Origin: JACTMZ01 sp044359955
Lineage (GTDB): Bacteria; Verrucomicrobiota; Verrucomicrobiia; Chthoniobacterales; JACTMZ01
DNA: 64,000 nt
NCBI GenBank assembly: GCA_044359955.1
Contig: JBIKLF010000007.1
Coordinates: 1-64,000 of the forward strand
Direction of reading: 5' to 3'
The position numbers and the translations under genes were made by a program. Shown here piece by piece: positions 57,178-64,000 of the stretch; position 1 is the first letter of the stretch; every line of letters begins with the position of its first letter. The notes beneath the pieces were generated by a model. That model was not told where the DNA came from. It did not search any database and was given only the letters and a program-made list of their open reading frames with translations.

Positions 57178-59589
57178 TTAGTTTTCCCAAATGAAGTGTT
57201 CGAGCCGCAGGCGGCGCGAGCGCTGTTTGATCTCTTCGCGCTGCGGGCCTTCGGCGGATGCCATTTTATCGTAGACGGCAATGGCTGCCGACCAGTCCTT
57301 TTGTTCCTCCAGGAGGCGGCCCGCCTCAAGTCCCGCCTTGTAAAACCAGAACGGGTCGGTGTCCGCCCCCGGGGGCCGGGCCAGCACCTCGCGGTAGGCG
57401 GCGAGGGCGGCTTCGGTTTGCCCGGCCTTGGCCAGAGCGGCGGCGCGCTTGCAGGCGGCTTGGTCGCGCCAGTCGGCCGGGGCGGCGAGGTCGGCAGCCA
57501 GACCGGAATACACGGTGGCCGCCTCGGCAAAACGTTGGGATTCGTCGCTGCCCAAAGCGAAAAGGGTGTCGGCTTTTTCCATCAGCGCGGCGTGGCGAAC
57601 CTCCGGAGGCGGGTCGCCGCCGAGGATGCGGTCGTAAAGGGTGAGGGCGTCGGCAAAACGCCGGTCGCGCAAGAGCAGAGAGGCCTGCTCGAAGCGGGCG
57701 CGGTGGCGCAGGGGCGAGCTGCTTTGCGCAATCTGGTCAAACCACGCGAGCGCGCGACCAGCACCTTCCGCACTCATGCTGCGGGCGGCGGACTGCGCGG
57801 CGAAGAATTTGGCCAGGGCGGCGGCCTCTGCATCCGGCAGGCTTTGGGCCAGCTTGGTCAGCACGGATTCCGCAGCGGCGTGGTCACCCGCGCGTGAGTG
57901 AAGCTCTCCGAGTTTGAAGGCAATGTCGGGAGCCTCCGGCGCATCGGGGTAGGCGGCGAGGAATTCGGTGGAGGCGGTGACGAGTTCCTCGCGCGGACGC
58001 GAACCGGCGTTGTCGGCGGCGAAAATTTCCGCGGCAGCAAGTGCGGCGGCGCGCGGCGGGGTGTCCGCCTCGGCCTGCGCGGTGCGCAGAATGCGTTCGG
58101 CGGCGGGAGCTTCGCCCCGGGCCATGCGCCACTCGGCCAAAGCGAGTTTGGATTGGAAGGCATAATCGACGGCGGGGGCGCGTCGGGCCAGGGCGTTGAG
58201 TCCGTCAATCTTTCCCCCGCGCGCCTCGGCCGCGGCGATGAGGAAGGACCAGCGGACGAGGTCGGGATTGCCGGGTTCGCTTTCGCGCAGGAGATCGAAG
58301 GAACTGCGGGCCAGCGCAAGGTCTTCGGCGGCGAGCGCGGAGACGAGGCAGTTTGCGGCGGCGGCGGATTTTTCTTCCGGTGTGCGGGCGGCTTTGACCG
58401 CTTCGGCGAACGAATCGTAAGCGCGGCGGTGCGCGGCGGTGGCGGCCAGAGCGCGTCCGCGCAGGTCGGCCAGCCGGTAATCGGAGGCCGGGCCGGTTTC
58501 CACCGGAGGGATGGTCTCCAGCAGTTCGAGGGCTTCCTTGGTCTGGCCGGCGGCGATGCGAGCCTCGGCCAGGAGGAGACGTGCGCGCAGGGCTTCGTCG
58601 GGTCCGAGGGCTGGATCCGCTGCCACCTCGTGCAAGACACTGATCGCGGCGTCGGGGCGTTTGAGGTCGAGGTCGAGGCGGGCCAGTTGCAAACGGGCTT
58701 CCAAGGCGCGGCGGTTGCCCGTTTTCTCGGCCCACGTTTTCAGGTCCGCCGAGGGGTCGGCGCCGAGTTGGCGTTCCAGCGCGACCCACCGCTCCATGCT
58801 CTCGCGGGTGGTCAGGGCATCGGGTGTCTCGCCGAGACCTTCACGCAGGACCTCGCGGGCCCGGGCATCGACGCCGAGGATGAGCAGCGACCGGGCCAAT
58901 CCGAGCCGCGCATTGTCCCGGACGGGAGCCGGGGGTTCGTCTGTGGCGAGGATGTTGCGGAAGATTTCCGAGGCGTCGGAGGGCCGGTTTTGACCCAACC
59001 GGATGCGACCCAGGGCGACATCAAGTTCGGGTGCGGGGAGCAGTTGCTGCTCGCGGGCGGAGTTGATGAGAGTTTCGGCGGTGGCGGGATCGCCGGCGGA
59101 AAGTTGCAGGTCGAGGAGTAAACGCAGGACATTGGGGTCGGTGGGCAAAGGCTCCCCGGGCTGGGGCAGAAGGGCGCGGGCGGCCTCGGTGTCACCCTGC
59201 TCGGCGCGAATGCGGGCGAGAAGGAGGGCGGCCTCGGGATTCTCCTCGGCCTGCGGTGCGGCCAACTTGGCGGCCATGTCGAGGCTGCCTTGCGCGGCGA
59301 AGGCGGCGGCACGGAGGAAAACCGCTTCACGTGAACCCCGGTCGCACGGACCGTCGAGCGTCTTGAGCGCATCGCCCGGGCGGCCGGCGGCGAGTTGAAC
59401 CCGGGCGAGGAGGAGTCCGAGGGCATTTTTTTCCCCCGCGGGAGCTTTGCGCAGCGCCTCCTCAAGCGGGGCAATGGCGGCTTGCGGCATTCCCTCGCGC
59501 AGCGCGGTGGCGGCTTTGTCCGCCGCAGAGGGCGCGGCCGAGAGCGCGGCGGCGGTCAGTGCGAACCAGAGCAAAACGGCGGATTTCAT
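57178..59589 (-). CDS. Large exported TPR-like protein
   Basis: 803 residues from ATG 59589, signal peptide MKSAVLLWFALTAAALSAAP. Made almost entirely of paired helices: AATALREGMPQAAIAPLEEA, GLLLARVQLAAGRPGDALKT, LRLLLDLQLSAGDPATAETL, YPDAPEAPDIAFKLGELHSR and AKAGQTEAALAAYREVLARP. A TPR/Sel1-like solenoid that may collect or present other envelope proteins. No catalytic motif. Its start overlaps the uvrA stop by four bases. Confidence 0.85.
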   Translation of the reverse strand: MKSAVLLWFALTAAALSAAPSAADKAATALREGMPQAAIAPLEEALRKAPAGEKNALGLLLARVQLAAGRPGDALKTLDGPCDRGSREAVFLRAAAFAAQGSLDMAAKLAAPQAEENPEAALLLARIRAEQGDTEAARALLPQPGEPLPTDPNVLRLLLDLQLSAGDPATAETLINSAREQQLLPAPELDVALGRIRLGQNRPSDASEIFRNILATDEPPAPVRDNARLGLARSLLILGVDARAREVLREGLGETPDALTTRESMERWVALERQLGADPSADLKTWAEKTGNRRALEARLQLARLDLDLKRPDAAISVLHEVAADPALGPDEALRARLLLAEARIAAGQTKEALELLETIPPVETGPASDYRLADLRGRALAATAAHRRAYDSFAEAVKAARTPEEKSAAAANCLVSALAAEDLALARSSFDLLRESEPGNPDLVRWSFLIAAAEARGGKIDGLNALARRAPAVDYAFQSKLALAEWRMARGEAPAAERILRTAQAEADTPPRAAALAAAEIFAADNAGSRPREELVTASTEFLAAYPDAPEAPDIAFKLGELHSRAGDHAAAESVLTKLAQSLPDAEAAALAKFFAAQSAARSMSAEGAGRALAWFDQIAQSSSPLRHRARFEQASLLLRDRRFADALTLYDRILGGDPPPEVRHAALMEKADTLFALGSDESQRFAEAATVYSGLAADLAAPADWRDQAACKRAAALAKAGQTEAALAAYREVLARPPGADTDPFWFYKAGLEAGRLLEEQKDWSAAIAVYDKMASAEGPQREEIKQRSRRLRLEHFIWEN

Positions 59590-62489
59590 GTCCCGAGAAC
59601 TTTGCCGAGGTAGTGACCGGTGTGGCTGGCTTTGACCTTGGCCACGGCTTCGGGTGTTCCCTCGGCGATAATCAGCCCGCCATGTTCGCCTCCGCCGGGC
59701 CCGAGGTCGAGGATCCAGTCGGCGCATTTGATCACGTCCATGTTGTGCTCGATCACGATGAGGGTGTTGCCCGCATTGCGCAGTTTCATGAGGACTTGCA
59801 TGAGGGTGTCGACGTCCGAGACATGGAGGCCGGTGGTCGGCTCGTCGAGAATGTAGAGGGTCTTGGATCCCCCGCGCTTGGCCAGCTCGGTCGAAAGTTT
59901 GATCCGCTGGGCTTCGCCGCCGGAGAGGGTGCTGGCCGATTGTCCGAGAGTGAGGTAACCGAGGCCGACTTCCTGCATGGTGTAGAGCTTGTCGGCCACG
60001 TTGGGGACGGCGCGAAAAAATGAGAGAGCTTGGTCAACGGTCAGGGCAAGCACGTCGGCGATATTTTTTCCTTTGTAGGTGATTTCGAGGGTTTCGCGGT
60101 TGTAGCGGCGACCGTGACAGACGTCGCAGGTGACAAACACATCGGCCAGAAAATGCATTTCGACCTTGAGCGAGCCGTCACCCTGACAGTGCTCACAGCG
60201 TCCGCCTTTGACATTGAAGCTGAACCGTCCCGCACTGTAGCCGCGGACGCGGGCGGCGGGGACTTGCGCGAAGAGTTCGCGGATCGGACCGAAGGCGCCG
60301 GTGTAGGTCGCGGGGTTGGAGCGCGGGGTGCGTCCGATCGGTGATTGGTCGACGACCACGAGGCGGTGGACTTGTCCGGCGCCGAGAATGGCATCGTGCG
60401 CACCGGGCGTGTCTTTGGCCCGGTAGAGGTCGCGGGCCAAGGCGGCGCGGAGGATGTCGTTCACCAAGGTCGATTTGCCGCTGCCGGAGACGCCGGTGAC
60501 GCAGACGAAGGTGCCGAGCGGAAAATGTGCGTCGACATTTTGCAGGTTGTTCTCGCGCGCCCCGGTCACGCTGAGCCAGCCGTCGGATGCGCCGGCCACG
60601 AGCGCGCGGGGGGTGAGGGGCTTGTGGCGCTTGGTCGGCACACGGATGCGGAGTTCTCCGCCCAGGTAGCGTCCGGTCAGCGATTGCGGGGCGGCGGTTA
60701 CTTCTTCGAGCGTGCCCTGGGCGACGATCTGTCCGCCGAGCGGACCGGCCCCCGGGCCGATGTCGATGATGTGGTCCGCCGCCGCAATGGTGTCGTGGTC
60801 GTGCTCGACGACGAGGACCGAGTTGCCGAGGTCGCGGAGGCGTTTGAGGGTGGCGATGAGGCGTTCGTTGTCGCGTTGGTGGAGTCCGATGCTGGGTTCG
60901 TCGAGAACATAGAGGACGCCGGCCAAGCCGCTGCCGATTTGCGTGGCGAGGCGGATGCGTTGGGCTTCGCCGCCGGACAGGGTGCCGCTTTCGCGGGTCA
61001 GCGTGAGGTAGTCGAGGCCGACTTCTTCGAGAAAGGCGAGGCGGCGGGCGATTTCGGTCACGACTTCACCGGCGATCGCTTCATCGTTGCCCTCCAAACG
61101 GAGCTGTCCGATGACCTGCGCTGCGCGGGCGATGGTCAGATTGCAGAGGGTATTGATGGCATATTCTTCTCCGGTGGAAGTGATCAGCGTGACGCCGAGG
61201 ATTTCGGGGCGGAGACGGGCACCGCGGCAGCGGGCGCAGGGGCGGCGGTTCTGCAGGGCTTTGAGGCGTTGCTTGAGGGATTCGCCTTTGGCCCGGGCCA
61301 GCAAATGCTCGAGCTGCGCGAGCAGGCCTTCGAAGGGCTTGGACACTTTGTGGCGCGCCGCCCCGGTGCCGAACTGGAGGTCGAGGGCGCGGTCGCCGGA
61401 ACCGTGGAGGAGAAGTTCGCGGAACGAAGGCGGCAATTTGCCCAAGGGCAGGTCGGTGCGCACGCCGGCATCGGCCGCCAGGGCAGCGGTCAGGGCCGCA
61501 TAGTAGGACTCCATTTTCGGCGTGCCCTTGCGCCAAGCCACGATGGCGCCGTCGTCGAGGGACTTGTCCTGATCAAGGATGAGGTCCGGATCGAAGTAGG
61601 GTTCGGTCCCGAGCCCTTGGCATCCCGGGCAGGCCCCGAGGTGGCTGTTGAACGAGAAATGCTGCGGGGTCAGGCGCGGCAAAGTGAACCCGGTGCGCGG
61701 ATTGCAAAAGGCGGTGGAAAAAGGATGGTCGGTGAATTTCTTTTCGTCCGGAGATTGGACCGAGGCCACGAGTTGTCCCTCGCCCCAGCGCAAAGCGGTT
61801 TCGACCGAATCGGCGAGGCGTTGACGGAGTCCGGGCTTGAGTACGAGCCGGTCGACGACGGCTTCGATGTGATGGCGGCGTTTTTTGTCCAAGCGGATGC
61901 GCGCATCCCCGCCGAGGTCGGTGATTTCGCCGTCGATGCGCGCGCGGACGAAGCCCTCGCGGCGGAGTTTTTCGATGGTGTCGCGGAACTCTCCCACTTG
62001 GTTGCGCACGACCGGGGCGAGGAGGACGAGTTTGCTCTCCGGTGGGAAGGCGAGGATGGCGTCGGTGATTTCCTGCGGAGTCTGCCGGCGAACGAGTTCC
62101 CCCGTCTCCGGATCGTGCGGCACGCCGAGGGCGGAGTAGAGGATGCGGAGGTAGTCGTAGATTTCCGTGGTGGTCGCGATGGTCGAACGCGGGCCGGCCG
62201 AGGCGGTGCGTTGTTCGATGGCGATGGCGGGGGAAAGTCCTTCGACGAAGTCCACGTCGGGACGCTCGAGGCGGTCGAGAAATTGGCGGGCGTAGGCCGA
62301 GAGGCTCTCGACATATTTCCGCTGTCCCTCGGCATAGAGAGTGTCGAAGGCGAGCGAGGATTTTCCCGAGCCGCTCGGGCCGGTGAGGACCACAAACCGG
62401 TTCCGCGGTATGACCACGTCGATATTCTTCAGGTTGTGCTGGCGGGCGCCTTTGACGCGGATGACAGCGGGCTCGGAGGAAGGAAGCAT
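59586..62489 (-). CDS. uvrA: UvrABC system protein A
   Basis: 967 residues from ATG 62489; the frame extends upstream but homology starts at VIRVKGARQHNLKNIDVVIP. Walker A GPSGSGKSSLAFDTLYAEGQ (first) and GVSGSGKSTLVNDILRAAL (second), signatures GTLSGGEAQRIRLATQIG and STLSGGEAQRIKLSTELA, and zinc modules CPGCQGLG/CARCRGARL and CEHCQGDG...CDVCHGRRYN. It is the damage-recognition ATPase of nucleotide-excision repair, cytoplasmic. Full length, no lesion. Translationally coupled to the TPR-like gene. Confidence 0.97.
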   Translation of the reverse strand: MLPSSEPAVIRVKGARQHNLKNIDVVIPRNRFVVLTGPSGSGKSSLAFDTLYAEGQRKYVESLSAYARQFLDRLERPDVDFVEGLSPAIAIEQRTASAGPRSTIATTTEIYDYLRILYSALGVPHDPETGELVRRQTPQEITDAILAFPPESKLVLLAPVVRNQVGEFRDTIEKLRREGFVRARIDGEITDLGGDARIRLDKKRRHHIEAVVDRLVLKPGLRQRLADSVETALRWGEGQLVASVQSPDEKKFTDHPFSTAFCNPRTGFTLPRLTPQHFSFNSHLGACPGCQGLGTEPYFDPDLILDQDKSLDDGAIVAWRKGTPKMESYYAALTAALAADAGVRTDLPLGKLPPSFRELLLHGSGDRALDLQFGTGAARHKVSKPFEGLLAQLEHLLARAKGESLKQRLKALQNRRPCARCRGARLRPEILGVTLITSTGEEYAINTLCNLTIARAAQVIGQLRLEGNDEAIAGEVVTEIARRLAFLEEVGLDYLTLTRESGTLSGGEAQRIRLATQIGSGLAGVLYVLDEPSIGLHQRDNERLIATLKRLRDLGNSVLVVEHDHDTIAAADHIIDIGPGAGPLGGQIVAQGTLEEVTAAPQSLTGRYLGGELRIRVPTKRHKPLTPRALVAGASDGWLSVTGARENNLQNVDAHFPLGTFVCVTGVSGSGKSTLVNDILRAALARDLYRAKDTPGAHDAILGAGQVHRLVVVDQSPIGRTPRSNPATYTGAFGPIRELFAQVPAARVRGYSAGRFSFNVKGGRCEHCQGDGSLKVEMHFLADVFVTCDVCHGRRYNRETLEITYKGKNIADVLALTVDQALSFFRAVPNVADKLYTMQEVGLGYLTLGQSASTLSGGEAQRIKLSTELAKRGGSKTLYILDEPTTGLHVSDVDTLMQVLMKLRNAGNTLIVIEHNMDVIKCADWILDLGPGGGEHGGLIIAEGTPEAVAKVKASHTGHYLGKVLGT

Positions 62490-62579
62490 GGGTAACGGGA
62501 AAGGATAGGGCGGTTGGCGGGCTACGCAAAAGCGGATTGTGACTCTTGGCAAGGGGGCCGGGGTGGTTATGGTGGGGGC

Positions 62580-64000
62580 ATGAAGCGGGCGTGCACGGCT
62601 CTCATTCTCGGGTTTCTCTCTATCGCGTTGGTGCGGGCGGAGTTTGACCTGCGCCGCATGCCCACCGCACAAGATGTGGCCGCCATCCGTGTGATGGGCT
62701 GGGCGGCCGCCGCCGACGCGCTTGAAGTCCCCTTGGCGGAACAATGGAAGCCGTCGCACTCGTCGCAGGCCGGGAGCGCGGGAAATGCCGTTTTTCGCCA
62801 GTGGCAGCGTCTTTACCAATGGTGCCGCCTGCTCGGGACGCCGGAACCGGCGGCGCTGGAGGCGTGGCTCGGACGTCGTGTGCTGCGCAATCCGGAGCAA
62901 GACAACGCACTGCTGGTCATACCGTCCGGTGCGCCGCTGCCGACCGATTCATCCGGACGGCCCCTGCCCACGGCGGCCGAGTCATGGCCGGCGGATCGTG
63001 TGCCGCCGGAAATTCTGCAGGCGCTGCTGCCGGATGACTACACGCCGAGCGGCGGGCCCGTGGCGGCGCGGGCCACGGAGGACTTTTTGGCCGAGTTGGC
63101 CAACGACCAGGAGTTCCTCAAAGAATTTTTCCGCGAATTGAAGCCGGACGATTTTACGCCGGTGGTGTTGACGCGTCTCGAGCAGTTGCGGCGCACCCAT
63201 CCGGGCGCGTGGCCGGCTTACCGCTCGCTCATGCTGGCTTTTGCCTTGGTGCATGACCAACGGGAGCCGTCGTTCTGGCCGCATCATCAGGTCCCGCCGG
63301 AGGCGGTGCCGCGCACGGAGGAGGATGTCGCGGGCCGGTTCGATTATTTTTACCGCGCGAACGAAGCGCGGAAGCTCGAGCATGATGTGCGGCGGCTCTC
63401 GGCGGCGGAATTGAAGTTCCTCGTCGATGCTCCCGTGCCGCGCTCGGAATTCGAGTGGGCGGCCAAAAATGTGCGCGCGCGACGTGACCAATTCGACCGT
63501 GTGCTCGACCTGGTCCGATACGACCAACGGCGAGCCGAGCGCGGTATTTTCGAGTGGCCCCATGGCAGTTACCGGCTGGGCAATATCGAGTTGGCCGGCG
63601 GGATTTGCACCGACCAAGCCTACTTCGCCTGCATCGCGGGCAAGGCCAAAGGTATCCCGACCCTTTATTTTGCCGGGCAGGGACAAGACGGGGGTCATGC
63701 GTGGTTCGGCTACCTGTCCGGCCATGGCCGGTGGGAGTTGGATGCCGGACGATTTTTCAATCAGCGCTACACCGTCGGGCAGGCGCTTGATCCGCAAACA
63801 TGGCTGCCGATCACGGATCACGAGCTGTTGTTTCTCTCGGGCCGGGCCGCGCGTTCGCCCGGGCATGACGGGGCCTTGAGCGACTTGGCGATGGCGGAAA
63901 TCTACCAGCGGCGCGGGGATTTGAAAACGGCGGGCGCGGCGGCGGATAGTGCGCGTTTTTCTTCGCCCGACTTCGTGGCGGCGTGGGAGGCAAAGGAAAA
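62580..64000 (+). CDS. Exported transglutaminase-like protein (partial, runs off the window)
   Basis: From ATG 62580 the frame is open to the end (473 codons). Signal peptide MKRACTALILGFLSIALVRA, then a long helical region with RNPEQDNALLVIP and HPGAWPAYRSLMLAFALVHD. A transglutaminase/NlpC-type core carries Cys343 in GGICTDQAYFACIAGKAKGI, His373 in GGHAWFGYLSGHG and Asp388 in WELDAGRFF, the expected Cys-His-Asp triad. It may crosslink or cleave peptide bonds at the cell surface. A TPR-like end begins AEIYQRRGDLKTAGAAADSA. The 3' end is outside the window. Confidence 0.75.
   Translation, partial: MKRACTALILGFLSIALVRAEFDLRRMPTAQDVAAIRVMGWAAAADALEVPLAEQWKPSHSSQAGSAGNAVFRQWQRLYQWCRLLGTPEPAALEAWLGRRVLRNPEQDNALLVIPSGAPLPTDSSGRPLPTAAESWPADRVPPEILQALLPDDYTPSGGPVAARATEDFLAELANDQEFLKEFFRELKPDDFTPVVLTRLEQLRRTHPGAWPAYRSLMLAFALVHDQREPSFWPHHQVPPEAVPRTEEDVAGRFDYFYRANEARKLEHDVRRLSAAELKFLVDAPVPRSEFEWAAKNVRARRDQFDRVLDLVRYDQRRAERGIFEWPHGSYRLGNIELAGGICTDQAYFACIAGKAKGIPTLYFAGQGQDGGHAWFGYLSGHGRWELDAGRFFNQRYTVGQALDPQTWLPITDHELLFLSGRAARSPGHDGALSDLAMAEIYQRRGDLKTAGAAADSARFSSPDFVAAWEAKE

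Noticed and set aside
60345..62495. 716-residue plus-strand frame opposite uvrA
   Set aside because: UvrA has all motifs on the other strand; this is a shadow.

Overview
The window reads as a high-GC chromosome segment from a Verrucomicrobiota-like bacterium, possibly close to Opitutae. That placement is inference from gene content: a five-helix SdhC with sdhCAB order, a three-gene pntAA-pntAB-pntB transhydrogenase, DUF5069, DUF2851 and TIGR03790 family proteins, and extracytoplasmic proteins of a kind common in that phylum. No rRNA is present. The only RNA gene found is a tRNA-Glu(UUC) near the left edge.

The left part (1-12.6 kb) is a scrap yard beside the tRNA: an integrase-like remnant, an antitoxin with a truncated ParE-type toxin, a broken REP-associated transposase, an intact hipBA pair, an AbiE pair whose toxin gene has a stop codon, and an IS630-like fragment. 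One coherent operon sits inside it, an ABC exporter with a HlyD-type adaptor and an MFS transporter (4.3-8.6 kb). From 12.6 to 25 kb lies a carbohydrate locus: a phosphodiester glycosidase-like protein, an esterase with a strange C-terminus, a GHL6/GH42M-type glycosidase, a GH13 enzyme and an amputated GH29 fucosidase. A sugar ABC importer follows, with its ATPase divergent from the TPR-like protein, binding protein and two permeases.

The middle (25-38.7 kb) holds a second hipB with a shattered hipA, then fasciclin, methyltransferase-like, EF-hand and DEAD-box helicase genes, several small envelope proteins including one built of 19-residue FG repeats, the proton-translocating transhydrogenase and a nucleoside transporter. 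From 38.9 to 43.7 kb come an Asp-rich secreted protein and the succinate dehydrogenase operon, which is interrupted between sdhA and sdhB by a four-helix-bundle gene with inverted flanks. The right part is largely housekeeping: pdxJ, DUF5069, DUF2851, TIGR03790, a metallo-beta-lactamase fold hydrolase, recN, a GT4 glycosyltransferase, a CHASE2-like protein, a beta-CASP nuclease, a fatty acid desaturase, a class V aminotransferase, a large repeat protein, uvrA and a partial transglutaminase-like gene.

Several dispersed repeat families tie the window together. There are seven copies of a two-hairpin REP-like element, four copies of an element that twice directly abuts the REP, and three non-coding elements of about 200 bp whose ends resemble those flanking the four-helix-bundle gene. 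Two or three minor repeats occur as well. All coordinates and family assignments come from reading the sequence; no database search was run.
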